The notes below the pieces were generated by a model that saw nothing but the letters and a program-made list of their open reading frames with translations, was not told the DNA's origin and did not search any database. A stretch of DNA of 64,000 nucleotides from Rhizobium sp. Root483D2 (lineage in GTDB: Bacteria; Pseudomonadota; Alphaproteobacteria; Rhizobiales; Rhizobiaceae), in contig NZ_LMFB01000005.1 in the NCBI RefSeq assembly GCF_001426685.1, positions 1,205-65,204 on the forward strand, in the 5' to 3' direction. Numbering within the stretch: position 1 is the stretch's first letter; every line of letters starts with the position of its first letter. The position numbers and the translations under genes are program-made. This document shows, piece by piece, positions 34,545-43,780 of the stretch.

Positions 34545-34832
34545 ATGAGTGAAGAATCCCACGAACACACGCATGATAGCCACCCCGAGATCATCAAGCG
34601 GCTCAAGCGGGCCCAAGGCCACTTGAAAAGCGTGATCGCCATGATCGAGGGCGGGCGCCCCTGCCTCGACATTGCCCAGCAGCTTCATGCCGTTGAAAAG
34701 GCGATCACCAATGCCAAACGGACGTTGATCCAGGATCACCTCGATCATTGCCTCGAAGACACCGTCGGCTCGCTCGGCCGCGAACAAAGGCAGACGATGG
34801 CCGAGTTCAAGACCATCACCAAATATCTTTAA
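34545..34832 (+). CDS. CsoR/RcnR-family metal sensor, InrS-like
   Basis: The 95-residue all-helical repressor has the DUF156 pattern RLKRAQGHLKSVIAMIEGG and metal ligands at His8, Cys40, His65 and Cys69. Spacings are 32, 25 and 4 residues. I recall these as the same ligand types and spacings as the nickel sensor InrS of Synechocystis (His21, Cys53, His78, Cys82), whereas RcnR ends in His and CsoR lacks the first His. The N-terminus is His-rich (HEHTHDSH). It is followed by an MFS exporter gene, as inrS controls nrsD. Nickel or cobalt is the most likely signal; copper cannot be excluded. Confidence 0.88.
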   Translation: MSEESHEHTHDSHPEIIKRLKRAQGHLKSVIAMIEGGRPCLDIAQQLHAVEKAITNAKRTLIQDHLDHCLEDTVGSLGREQRQTMAEFKTITKYL

Positions 34833-34940
34833 GCACGGCCCAATATGAGCGCGGCCCTTTTTCTGCGGGCCGGAAGCGGGTGACCGGCGCCCGAAATTCC
34901 GCCGCCGCACCGCACCGACAACCGAAACTGGGGTGACCTG

Positions 34941-36203
34941 ATGCTCGCCGTCCTGAGAAACCGCACCTACCGTCATCTCTTTCTCGCGCAGGTGATTGCG
35001 CTGCTCGGCACGGGTCTGGCAACCGTCGCGCTAGGCCTGCAGGCGTTCGAACTTGCAGAAGGGAACGCAGGCGCGGTGCTCGGTACGGCGCTGGCAATCA
35101 AGATGATCGCCTATGTCGTCGTCGCCCCCATCGCCACGGCGTTCACCGAACAGCTGCCACGGCGCGCAATGCTGGTTTCGCTGGATCTCGTGCGCGCTGC
35201 CGTGGCGCTTTGTCTTCCGTTCATCACCGGCGTCTGGCAGGCCTATCTCCTGATCTTTGTGCTTCAGGCCGCCTCGGCCGCCTTCACGCCGACATTCCAG
35301 GCAACCATTCCCGATGTTCTTCCGGATGAAGACGACTACACAAACGCACTGTCGCTGTCGCGGCTGGCTTATGATCTGGAGAAGGTCGGAAGTCCGCTCC
35401 TCGCCGCCGCCCTTCTGGCGCTGATGAGCTACCATAATCTTTATCTGGGAACCGTCATCGGTTTCCTCGCATCGGCGAGCCTTGTTGTCTCGGTCCTCCT
35501 GCCCAGTCCAAAGCCCGCCCAGCCGCGCAGTATCTACGATAGAACCACGCGCGGCATCCGGCTTTACCTGACCGTCCCGCGCCTTAGGGGCCTGTTCGCG
35601 CTGAACCTTGCGGTTGCCGCTGGCGGTTCGATGGTCTTTGTCAATACGGTGGTTCTGGTCCAAAGCGCGCTGGGGCTTGGCGAGCGTTATACGGCCGTTG
35701 CGCTTGCCACATTCGGCCTTGGATCGATGCTTGCAGCTTTGTCTCTTCCCCGCCTTTTGAAAAAGATCGACGATCGCCCGGTCATGCTTGCCGGAACGGT
35801 GGTCCTTGTTGCCGCTCTCGTCGCCGGGATGTTCACCGCCTCCTATATTGGCCTGATCCTCGTCTGGGCGGTGATCGGCATCGGTTATTCTCTCGTCTTG
35901 ACGCCGTCGGGGAGAATCTTGCGGCGTTCCTCTTCGCCGGAAGACCGGCCGGCTTTGTTTGCGGCCCAGTTTGCGCTCTCACACGGATGCTGGCTGATAA
36001 CCTATCCGCTGGCAGGATGGCTCGGCGCGACGGCTGGCATCACCGCAACCTATATTGTTCTGGCGGTGATCACGGCGCTCGGAGCGTTTGCCGCCAGTGT
36101 CCTTTGGCCGGCAGATGACGATGACAAACGCCATGTTCATGTCGATCTCGATCCCGGCGGTTCTCAAGCCGTGGGCCGGAACCCGGCACCGCGCGAACGC
36201 TGA
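34941..36203 (+). CDS. MFS exporter, probable nickel/cobalt efflux
   Basis: The 420-residue protein has 12 membrane segments of the major facilitator superfamily. Its cytoplasmic C-terminus has an acidic and His-containing stretch (DDDDKRHVHVDLD) that could bind metal. It lies 108 bases downstream of the InrS-like sensor on the same strand. The pairing resembles InrS with NrsD and the NreB-type nickel exporters. The function is inferred from the pairing; a drug-type MFS is the alternative. Confidence 0.75.
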   Translation: MLAVLRNRTYRHLFLAQVIALLGTGLATVALGLQAFELAEGNAGAVLGTALAIKMIAYVVVAPIATAFTEQLPRRAMLVSLDLVRAAVALCLPFITGVWQAYLLIFVLQAASAAFTPTFQATIPDVLPDEDDYTNALSLSRLAYDLEKVGSPLLAAALLALMSYHNLYLGTVIGFLASASLVVSVLLPSPKPAQPRSIYDRTTRGIRLYLTVPRLRGLFALNLAVAAGGSMVFVNTVVLVQSALGLGERYTAVALATFGLGSMLAALSLPRLLKKIDDRPVMLAGTVVLVAALVAGMFTASYIGLILVWAVIGIGYSLVLTPSGRILRRSSSPEDRPALFAAQFALSHGCWLITYPLAGWLGATAGITATYIVLAVITALGAFAASVLWPADDDDKRHVHVDLDPGGSQAVGRNPAPRER

Positions 36204-36428
36204 TCAACCGCTGGAATGCTCCATCTACTCGCTTCTGGGGTTCCGCTGGCTATTCAGACCCAGCCAGCATCATCCCAACCAACGGACGTGACCCCTAAAA
36301 TCTAGTGCAGATTTGCAACGCCTCTGCGCATTTCACAACTGCATTTCAAGTTTTAGATAAATCATACCATTGCCGGACGCATCGAATGTGGCAAGAAAAG
36401 GGCAGGCTTTGAGTGGGGATTCAACCTA

Positions 36429-37391
36429 ATGAAATTTATAATGAAAGTAAGAATATTCCAATATGCGCTCATGGCAATGATGCTCAGTGCATCGCTGGTG
36501 CGTGCCAATGATCTGGTTGCAAGTTCTGCCGATGGCAGCTTCTGGCTCTCCGGTGGCGCAGGCGTCATGAACATTGAATCGCGCGAATATGTTTATCTCG
36601 GCAACGACAAAGCAAGCCAGCTCGATTGGGACGCAGACGGCGTTGTTCTCTACACCGCACAAGCTGGCGCCGATCTTGGTAACAACTGGCATATCAAGGG
36701 CAAGATTGATCTTGGTTTTGACGGGGATGGCCACATGGTCGACTATGACTGGGTGCCGGGTTTCGCCGTTGACCAGACCAAGAACGGCTGGAGCGACCGC
36801 TCCATTCATCCCGATACGCGTCTTGACTATTATTTCAGCGGCACGGTGGAAATCGGCCGGACCATCTTTGCCGACGACCGCAGCAATCTCAGCGTCGGTG
36901 GCGGGTTCCAGTACACCAAGTTGCGCTGGAAAGCCTTTGGCGGCTCCTACATCTACAGTGACGGCGGTTTCCGCAATGACATTGGCGACCTGCCGGATGG
37001 CGTCAACGGCATCTCCTACGAACAGAAGGTGCCGACCCTCTTTCTGGGGTTTGACGGCTCGACGCGTTTCGACCGCCTGACCCTGTCCGGTGGCGTGAAG
37101 GGCGGCATGACGCTTGGCATCGACGATCAGGACGATCACTGGCTGACCGGCACCCGATTTTTCGGAGACATGAAGGCCGCGCCGGTCCTCAAGCTTAATG
37201 CAGCCGTCGATTATCAATTGACCGACAGGGCATCGATCTATCTCGCTGGAAATTTCGAGAATGTCTTCCGCAAGAAGGGCGATCTGAACTCGACCGACAC
37301 GGCAACCGGGACGGAGGTCCTCTACAGAAACGCCGCCGGCGCCTCCCTCAAGACGATGTCGCTCCAGGTTGGTCTTCGTGGCCACTTTTAA
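36429..37391 (+). CDS. omptin-family outer-membrane protease
   Basis: The 320-residue protein has a signal peptide (to ASLVRA|NDL) and alternating beta-barrel sequence ending in a C-terminal Phe. All four omptin catalytic positions appear conserved: Asp105 and Asp107 in MVDYDW, and Asp235 and His237 in DDQDDHW (OmpT Asp83, Asp85, Asp210, His212). Length fits the family. Omptins cleave peptides between basic residues at the cell surface and need LPS. The gene stands alone after a 225-base gap that is AT-rich near 36350-36440. An inner ATG at 36441 is possible. Confidence 0.88.
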   Translation: MKFIMKVRIFQYALMAMMLSASLVRANDLVASSADGSFWLSGGAGVMNIESREYVYLGNDKASQLDWDADGVVLYTAQAGADLGNNWHIKGKIDLGFDGDGHMVDYDWVPGFAVDQTKNGWSDRSIHPDTRLDYYFSGTVEIGRTIFADDRSNLSVGGGFQYTKLRWKAFGGSYIYSDGGFRNDIGDLPDGVNGISYEQKVPTLFLGFDGSTRFDRLTLSGGVKGGMTLGIDDQDDHWLTGTRFFGDMKAAPVLKLNAAVDYQLTDRASIYLAGNFENVFRKKGDLNSTDTATGTEVLYRNAAGASLKTMSLQVGLRGHF

Positions 37392-37539
37392 TCTCTGAAG
37401 CGCAATGCGACGGTGAAGCCGCCAGCGATGGTGGCCTCGCCGGGCAAATCCGACGCCAGAAGCAGGTCTCTTGGCGAAAGCTTCCGGTGTGCCGCCTTAG
37501 GGGGGATGATGAGCCCTTCACTATGTCGAGGAGTATCCG

Positions 37540-38103
37540 ATGAGCGAAGCCTTCGGGTTCATGTTTGCCTTTTACGGCCTGCTGCTCGGTCTGGCCGTTG
37601 CCGAGGTCGCGGGCGGGTTTTCGCGCGCCTATGACGAACGCCATACCCGCAGGCTGGGGGTCGTCGCGCCCCTATTTGGCATCCTGCTTCTCGTTGATCT
37701 CATTACCTTCTGGATGAATGCCTGGGCCTATCGGGAACTGGCCGAGGTCAGCTATCTCGTCGCCTACGCTGTTGCCGTGGTCGCGCTGCTTTACTATTTC
37801 GCAGCCACGCAAGTCTTTCCGAAGGCCGCAGAGACAGCAACCCTCGACGACCATATCATGAGCCACCGGCGCGAAGTTGCCTTCTGCGTGCTCGCCAGCA
37901 ACCTGCTGACGCAGATTCCACCGGCAATATCCGCATTCACAACGCCGTGGCCACCCTCCAGCATCGCGCTTTGGGCGGGCCTGAACCTGACCTACTACGT
38001 CCTCCTGAGCTTAGCCGCATTGGCAAAGAGCAAAAAGACCGTCGGCATCGCGGTCGCCGCCGCCATCCTGCTTGTTACCGGGGCGACGGCACTGTTTGCC
38101 TGA
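37540..38103 (+). CDS. integral membrane protein of unknown function
   Basis: The 187-residue protein has about five hydrophobic segments, starting at residues 6-25, with short polar loops and no recognised motif. The AGGAG-like GAGGAG at 37529-37534 supports ATG 37540. It is 148 bases downstream of the omptin gene and probably transcribed separately. I do not recognise the family. Confidence 0.7.
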   Translation: MSEAFGFMFAFYGLLLGLAVAEVAGGFSRAYDERHTRRLGVVAPLFGILLLVDLITFWMNAWAYRELAEVSYLVAYAVAVVALLYYFAATQVFPKAAETATLDDHIMSHRREVAFCVLASNLLTQIPPAISAFTTPWPPSSIALWAGLNLTYYVLLSLAALAKSKKTVGIAVAAAILLVTGATALFA

Positions 38104-38229
38104 CGGCACTGCAAAGCGCTTCTGGAGCGGTTGCCGCACGAACCTGGATACCCCTAAAATGCTGCGGTAGCTGGAGACCGCGAAAAGAGGGCAGTGATCG
38201 CAATCCCGCCAAAACACCCTGATCCATAA

Positions 38230-38243
38230 TCATATGCATATGA
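38230..38243. repeat. 14-bp perfect palindrome before the HAAT operon
   Basis: TCATATGCATATGA is fully self-complementary and lies 120 bases before the binding-protein ATG, in an otherwise unremarkable 259-base gap. It could be the operator of a regulator encoded elsewhere, since no regulator gene adjoins this operon. Confidence 0.45.
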
Positions 38244-38362
38244 AATCCCGCTTGATATTTCATTTTACATTACCATTCTGCGTGACAAACTGCGGCCAAC
38301 TGTAGTTTCAGTCATTTGTGCCGGTTCTTCGGGAGCATGCCGGTCATTCAGGGAGGAGAATT

Positions 38363-39535
38363 ATGAAGCGGGCCATCATCGCCGCGTTTGCGGCCATTAT
38401 CATGGGCAGCGCTGCCTATGCCGATACGATCAAGATCGGTGTTGTCGGACCATTCTCCGGACCGTTCGCGTTGCAAGGCAGGAACTTCAAGGCCGGTATC
38501 GACGCCTATATCGCACTGCACGGCGCGGCGATCGGCGACGATACGGTCGAGATCGTCTACCGCGACCTGCCTGCTGCTGATCCCGCCCAATCCAAGGCTT
38601 TGGCGCAGGAACTGGTGGTCAAGGAAAAGGTCCAATATCTCGCCGGGTTCTACTTTACCCCCGATGCGATGGCCGTCACGCCGATCCTTCAACAGGCCAA
38701 TGTTCCGCTGATTGTCATGAATGCCGCGACATCGGCAATCGTGACGAAGAGCCCGCTGGTGGTTCGCACCTCCTTCACAACCTGGCAGACCTCGCTGCCG
38801 ATCGCCAAGGTCGCGCATGATGCCGGTGTTGCCAAGGTCATCTCCATCGTCAGCGATTACGGACCAGGTGTCGACGCCGAGAACGCGTTCAAGTCCGGTT
38901 TCGAGAAAGAGGGCGGATCCGTCGTCGAGGCGATCCGCATCCCGCTCTCCACCAATGACTTCAGCCCGATCATGCAGCGCATCAAGGATTCCGGCGCGCA
39001 GGGTGTTTTCGCCTTCCTGCCGTCCGGGCCGACCACGCTTGGTTTCGTCAAGGCCTATAATGAAAACGGCCTGAAGGCAGCCGGTATCAAGTTCCTGGCG
39101 CCGGGTGACCTGACGCAGGAATCCGATCTGCCGGCGCTGGGAGACGCTGCGTTGGGCATCCAGACGACGTTCCACTACGCGGTCTCGCACGATTCCCCTG
39201 AAAACAAGGCATTTGTCGAGGCGGCCTCCAAGGCGATCGGTAATCCGGCCGAGCTTTCCTTCCCGGCGGTCGGCGCCTTCGATGGCATGAATGTCATCTA
39301 CAAGATGATCGAGGCGACCGGTGGCGAACAGGACGCGCAGAAAGCCGTCGACGCGGTGAAGGGCCTGTCCTGGATCAGCCCGCGCGGCCCAGTGTCCATC
39401 GATCCGGAATCGCGCCATATCACGCAGAACATCTATCTGCGCGAAGTCACCAAGGCGGATGACGGCTCCTACTACAACAAGGAGATCCAGACCTTCGAAA
39501 AACAGGGCGACCCCGGCCTGGCAGCCGTCAAGTAG
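38363..39535 (+). CDS. branched-chain-type (HAAT) ABC substrate-binding protein
   Basis: The 390-residue protein has a signal peptide (MKRAIIAAF to SAAYA|DTI) and the Peripla_BP_6 pattern IKIGVVGPFSGPFALQGRN. ATG 38363 has a strong AGGGAGGAG site. Family members bind amino acids, amides, urea or other small polar compounds. Genes for both permeases and both ATPases follow in the usual order. The nearby SsuD and FAD/NAD(P) genes raise the possibility of a sulfonated ligand, but the sequence alone does not say so. Confidence 0.88.
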   Translation: MKRAIIAAFAAIIMGSAAYADTIKIGVVGPFSGPFALQGRNFKAGIDAYIALHGAAIGDDTVEIVYRDLPAADPAQSKALAQELVVKEKVQYLAGFYFTPDAMAVTPILQQANVPLIVMNAATSAIVTKSPLVVRTSFTTWQTSLPIAKVAHDAGVAKVISIVSDYGPGVDAENAFKSGFEKEGGSVVEAIRIPLSTNDFSPIMQRIKDSGAQGVFAFLPSGPTTLGFVKAYNENGLKAAGIKFLAPGDLTQESDLPALGDAALGIQTTFHYAVSHDSPENKAFVEAASKAIGNPAELSFPAVGAFDGMNVIYKMIEATGGEQDAQKAVDAVKGLSWISPRGPVSIDPESRHITQNIYLREVTKADDGSYYNKEIQTFEKQGDPGLAAVK

Positions 39536-39658
39536 CCGGTCAGGGCTATATCCGACCGGCGCCGCAGGATACCTAGACGCTGGTGGATTGCCAGGATTTT
39601 GCGATACGGGAGAGGGGGCCTTCCCGTCTCCCGTCAATAATCAAGTGGAAGTTGCGCA

Positions 39659-40522
39659 ATGCAAACAGTCTTCAGTATAGCCATCGACGCTGTCGCCTAT
39701 GGCATGGTGCTCTTCGTCATTTCGATCGGGCTTTCCGTCACCATGGGGCTGATGCGCGTGGTCAATCTGGCCCATGGTGCCTTTGCCATGATCGGCGGTT
39801 ACATCGCCTCCTATGCGGCGCAAAATCTTGGATTGGGCTATGCAGCCGCCGTTCTTCTCGCCGTCGCCGGCACCGTGATCATTTCAATCCCGATCGAACG
39901 GCTGCTCTACCGGCGGATTTATGGCGCGCCGGAATTGACGCAGGTCCTGATGACCATCGGCATTACCTTCTGCATCATCGGCATCGCCAATTATGTCTTC
40001 GGCCCGACCTTGAAGACGATCCCGCTGCCGGCGGCGCTGCAGGGATCGGCCGATCTCGGTTTCAGATCGATCGCCGTGCATCGCCTGTTTGCCATCATCT
40101 GCGGGCTTGCGGTGGCTGGTGCACTCTGGTTTGCCATCGAGAAAACCGCCTTTGGCGTCAAGTTGCGCGCCTCCGTCGACAATGCCTCCATGGCTGCGGC
40201 GCTGGGCGTGCGCACGGAAATCATCTACGCGGTCAGTTTTGCTGTGGCGGTCGGCCTTGCGGCTTTTGGCGGGGTCATTGGTGCTGAGCTCTTGCCGGTC
40301 GAACCCTATTATGCGCTGCGTTACATGGTCACCTTCCTGGTCGTCGTTTCCGTTGGCGGCGCGGGGTCCATCCCCGGCGCGCTTCTTGCCTGCCTGGTTC
40401 TCGGCGGTATCGATACGACCGGGCGCTATCTCATGCCGGAATTCGGCGAATTTTTCTTCTACCTCGCGGTTATCGCCATCATCTGCATTTTCCCGCGTGG
40501 CCTTGCCGGACGGGCACGCTAG
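39659..40522 (+). CDS. LivH-type ABC permease
   Basis: The 287-residue permease has about eight membrane segments and the LivH pattern MGLMRVVNLAHGAFAMIGGY near the N-terminus. It is separated by 123 bases from the binding-protein gene and is followed with one base between by the LivM-type gene. Confidence 0.9.
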   Translation: MQTVFSIAIDAVAYGMVLFVISIGLSVTMGLMRVVNLAHGAFAMIGGYIASYAAQNLGLGYAAAVLLAVAGTVIISIPIERLLYRRIYGAPELTQVLMTIGITFCIIGIANYVFGPTLKTIPLPAALQGSADLGFRSIAVHRLFAIICGLAVAGALWFAIEKTAFGVKLRASVDNASMAAALGVRTEIIYAVSFAVAVGLAAFGGVIGAELLPVEPYYALRYMVTFLVVVSVGGAGSIPGALLACLVLGGIDTTGRYLMPEFGEFFFYLAVIAIICIFPRGLAGRAR

Positions 40523-40523
40523 G

Positions 40524-41522
40524 ATGACGCTCATCATGAACTCTGACACCGCCGACACCCGGCAAAGCCGCACTTTCGGCCGCGATCTGATCGGCATCGG
40601 TGCCATCACGGCGGTTGCTGTCGTTGGTTACCTCCTGTTTCCCGATAATCTGGCGCTTTTGACCCGGATCATCGCCATCGCGCTTCTGGTCCTGTCGCTC
40701 GATCTCGTCACCGGCTATTGCGGCGTGGCAACCCTTGGCCATGCCGCCCTGTTCGGCTCCGGCGCCTATGCCGCAGGCATTGCCGCCGCACATTTCAGCA
40801 TCACCGACCCGCTGCTAATGACGCTTGCCGGCATTGTCGGCGGCGCCATCGCCGGACTGATCTGCGGCGTCATCATCCTGCGGGCCCATGGGTTGCCGCA
40901 GCTGGTCCTGTCGATTTCGCTGATCTATCTCTTCCATGAATTTGCCAACAAGGCGTCATCCTGGACGGGCGGCAGCGACGGCCTGTCGGGAATTTCCCCT
41001 GATCCGCTGTTCGGCCGGTTCGAATTCGATCTCTGGGGACAGACCGCCTATATATTCGGCGTTGTTCTGTTGCTTGCCGTCTTTGTCCTGTTGCGTTTTC
41101 TGGTGCGTTCGCCCTTCGGCATGCTGTGCCGGGGTATCAAGGAGGATCCGCTGCGCATCATGGCCATGGGTGCGTCGCCGAAAATCGCCTTGATCAAGAT
41201 GTATGTCATCTCCGGCGCCGTTGCCGGCGTCGGTGGGGCGTTGAATGCAATCTCCACGCAGGTCGTCGGCCTCGACAGTTTATCCTTTACCCAATCCGCC
41301 GAATCCCTGGTCATGCTGGTTTTCGGCGGCACCGGCTCGCTGTTTGGAGCGCTGACGGGCACCGTCGTCTTCATGCTGTTTGAGGATTATGTTTCGGCGG
41401 CCAATCCGTTCCACTGGCTGACCATGGTGGGCGCCCTTTTGATCGCGGTGGTCCTGTTTGCACCCAAGGGCCTTTACGGCACGGCATTCGCCTCGATCGC
41501 CCGCCGCCTGGAGAAACGCTGA
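40524..41522 (+). CDS. LivM-type ABC permease
   Basis: The 332-residue permease has about nine membrane segments, the LivM pattern GYCGVATLGHAALFGSGAYA, and ends with FAPKGLYG. ATG 40524 follows the LivH stop closely; the frame is open upstream but overlaps livH out of frame. An ATG at 40536 is a possible alternative. Its stop overlaps the next start (TGATG). Confidence 0.88.
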   Translation: MTLIMNSDTADTRQSRTFGRDLIGIGAITAVAVVGYLLFPDNLALLTRIIAIALLVLSLDLVTGYCGVATLGHAALFGSGAYAAGIAAAHFSITDPLLMTLAGIVGGAIAGLICGVIILRAHGLPQLVLSISLIYLFHEFANKASSWTGGSDGLSGISPDPLFGRFEFDLWGQTAYIFGVVLLLAVFVLLRFLVRSPFGMLCRGIKEDPLRIMAMGASPKIALIKMYVISGAVAGVGGALNAISTQVVGLDSLSFTQSAESLVMLVFGGTGSLFGALTGTVVFMLFEDYVSAANPFHWLTMVGALLIAVVLFAPKGLYGTAFASIARRLEKR

Positions 41523-42286
41523 TGAGCGCGGTTTTCGACGTTTTCAATCTGAACAAGGCGTTCAGTGGCCTTACCGTGACCAACGATGTCTCTTTGTCGA
41601 TGGCGCCGGGCGACCGGGTGGCGCTGATCGGTCCCAATGGGGCCGGCAAGACCACATTCGTCAATCTCGTCACCGGCAATCTGCGGCCCGATTCCGGCGA
41701 GGTCCGGCTCAACGGCGAAACCGTGACGAAAATCGATGCGATCGGCCGCGTCCGGCGCGGGCTGGTGCGCTCTTTTCAGGTGACGCGGCTGTTTCAGGAG
41801 ATGACGCCAGCCGAGCATGTGGCGCTGGCTATCCTGCAACGGGATGGACGCACCGGCAAGATGTTCGGCAATTTCCTGTCCATGCCCGATGTCATGGACG
41901 AGGCGAGCGTGCTCCTGACAAAACTCGGCCTGATCGACCTGATGCACCGCAAGGTGAGCGAGATTGCTTATGGCCAGCAGCGCCTGCTCGAAATCGCCAT
42001 GGCGCTGGCGCTCAAACCGAAAGTGCTGCTCTTGGACGAGCCCGCCGCCGGCGTGCCCCAAAGCGATACCGGCCGCATTGAACAGGCCCTTGCCGACCTG
42101 CCGGCCGATCTTGCGGTGCTGATGATCGAGCATGACATGGATCTGGTCTTCCGTTTTGCCAAGCGGGTCATCGTCCTGGCCGCAGGCACGATCATATTCG
42201 ACGGTTCTCCAGCCGATGTCACCAAGGATGCCGCCGTGCGCGAAGCCTATCTCGGGAGCTATGCCAATGCCAGCCACGCCGCTTGA
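41522..42286 (+). CDS. LivG-type ABC ATPase
   Basis: The 254-residue ATPase has Walker A GPNGAGKTT, a LivG-type helical insert and Walker B LLLDEPAAGV. The usual LSGGQQ signature is replaced by IAYGQQRLLE, a form common in LivG proteins. It forms a heterodimer with the LivF-type ATPase encoded next. Confidence 0.9.
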   Translation: MSAVFDVFNLNKAFSGLTVTNDVSLSMAPGDRVALIGPNGAGKTTFVNLVTGNLRPDSGEVRLNGETVTKIDAIGRVRRGLVRSFQVTRLFQEMTPAEHVALAILQRDGRTGKMFGNFLSMPDVMDEASVLLTKLGLIDLMHRKVSEIAYGQQRLLEIAMALALKPKVLLLDEPAAGVPQSDTGRIEQALADLPADLAVLMIEHDMDLVFRFAKRVIVLAAGTIIFDGSPADVTKDAAVREAYLGSYANASHAA

Positions 42287-42983
42287 CGTCGAAAACCTGT
42301 CGGCGGGTTATGGCCCGACCCGGGTTCTGGAAAACGTCTCCTTTTCGGTTGCGGCAGGGCAACGGTTGGCGGTGCTGGGCCGCAACGGCATGGGCAAGAC
42401 GACGCTGCTTGCAACGCTGGCTGGACAGACGAAACGCTATGACGGGCGCATCCGTCTTGGCGAAGCCGATGTTACCGGCATTTCCAGCGCGCTGCGCGCC
42501 CGCACGGGGCTCGGATATGTGCCGCAAACCCGCTGCATCTTTCCGACGCTGACGGTTGAGGAAAACCTGTTCGTCGGCCTGAAGGACCGGCCGAAAAGCG
42601 ATCTTCAGGAAGCTTATGCGATGTTTCCGCGTCTTTTCGAGCGCAAGGGAAATCTTGGGTCCCAGCTTTCCGGCGGCGAGCAGCAGATGCTGTCCACGGC
42701 GCGCACCATTCTTGGCCGCCCCACCGTCCTTCTGCTCGATGAGCCGCTTGAAGGGCTCGCGCCGGTGATCTGCGAAGAGCTGATGAAAGCATTCTCCGAA
42801 CTTGCAAGCACCGGCAACATGACCATCGTCCTTGTGGAGCAACGCATCCAGAGCGCTCTTGATTTCGCCGATCAGGTGATCGTGCTCGAACGCGGCAGGG
42901 TAGCCTGGAGCGGCACGCCGCAGGCGCTGGCTGCCGATCATGATGCGGTCGACCGGCTGCTCGGTGTGGGCGGGTTGCACTGA
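42267..42983 (+). CDS. LivF-type ABC ATPase
   Basis: The 238-residue ATPase has Walker A GRNGMGKTT, signature LSGGEQQM and Walker B LLLDEPLEGL, the LivF pattern. It overlaps the LivG-type gene by 20 bases. ATG 42267 is preferred because GGGAG lies about nine bases upstream; ATG 42261 is also in frame. It ends the transporter operon. Confidence 0.9.
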   Translation: MPATPLDVENLSAGYGPTRVLENVSFSVAAGQRLAVLGRNGMGKTTLLATLAGQTKRYDGRIRLGEADVTGISSALRARTGLGYVPQTRCIFPTLTVEENLFVGLKDRPKSDLQEAYAMFPRLFERKGNLGSQLSGGEQQMLSTARTILGRPTVLLLDEPLEGLAPVICEELMKAFSELASTGNMTIVLVEQRIQSALDFADQVIVLERGRVAWSGTPQALAADHDAVDRLLGVGGLH

Positions 42984-43148
42984 CCTGAAGCCAACTGATT
43001 TCCTGTCAGTGTTCACTTGCCAGGGGCTTCGCATAACCGCTGACTTTTTATTTTTTAAGCGGTGGAACAATCCTCACTTTCGTGCATTCTCGCGTCAGGT
43101 CGATTTCTGTCGGCACCAACCACCGTTCCCAACGATGAGGATGTGCTA

Positions 43149-43541
43149 ATGAACAACCTTTTACCCGAACTGCATGAGGGACACGCTCCGATCACGCTGC
43201 ATCTGCTGTTTCGTGATGCATTGGAAGCGTATGACGACTGGGCCGAGGATCCCGACGTTCCCGTCGTTTATCACCTGGGCATGCCAGTCTCCATCGGTGT
43301 GGTCTTCGACCATATGCGTGATTGCACCGACATCCTGCCCAACAACATGGTCAGCGCCATTACCGAGCGGCTCACCAAGCCCTGGAGCAGCAGCAACTCG
43401 CTGGACGAGATGACATTTTCCACGGCGGCCAGGGTGATGTGCGTGGTCATTCGCAAGAGACAGCTGCAACGCAGCGGCAGCGATATCGGCGTCTTTTTGC
43501 GCCGGTTTGAAAAGCTGCGGTCTCCCCGCGCCGAGACTTAA
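43149..43541 (+). CDS. small protein of unknown function (130 residues)
   Basis: The protein is soluble and acidic in the first half (EAYDDWAEDPDVPVVYH) and basic at the end, with no signal peptide or membrane segment. GAGG sits eight bases before ATG 43149. A strong hairpin follows at 43560, so it ends a transcript. I do not recognise the family. It stands 165 bases after the transporter genes and may be monocistronic. Confidence 0.65.
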   Translation: MNNLLPELHEGHAPITLHLLFRDALEAYDDWAEDPDVPVVYHLGMPVSIGVVFDHMRDCTDILPNNMVSAITERLTKPWSSSNSLDEMTFSTAARVMCVVIRKRQLQRSGSDIGVFLRRFEKLRSPRAET

Positions 43542-43559
43542 GAATTCTGGCTTTCCAGA

Positions 43560-43584
43560 CCGCTTCCGGCTTTGCCGGAGGCGG
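43560..43584 (+). terminator. hairpin terminator after the 130-residue gene
   Basis: CCGCTTCCGGC (43560-43570) pairs with GCCGGAGGCGG (43574-43584) around a TTT loop, with one G-T wobble. It is 18 bases after the stop codon. The T-run that follows is weak (CCGCTTTC), so termination may be partial. Confidence 0.6.
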
Positions 43585-43780
43585 CCGCTTTCACATATAT
43601 GCAACGTAAGTAACGGAAACATATCGCGTTTTAACAGGCTGTGAAAACGACTTGATAGGGCGGGTTGTCCGTGTTTAAACTAATGAATTACAGTGAATGT
43701 ACCGCATATTGATGAACTGGCGTTGGAGTAGGGGTGCCGAGGTTCAACCATCCAGCCGCGTGATGCGGGGAGGAAATGAT

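Noticed and set aside
36426-37385. Minus-strand frame of 319 codons opposite the omptin gene
   Set aside because: The plus-strand product has a signal peptide, beta-barrel pattern and all omptin catalytic residues; the minus frame has none of these.
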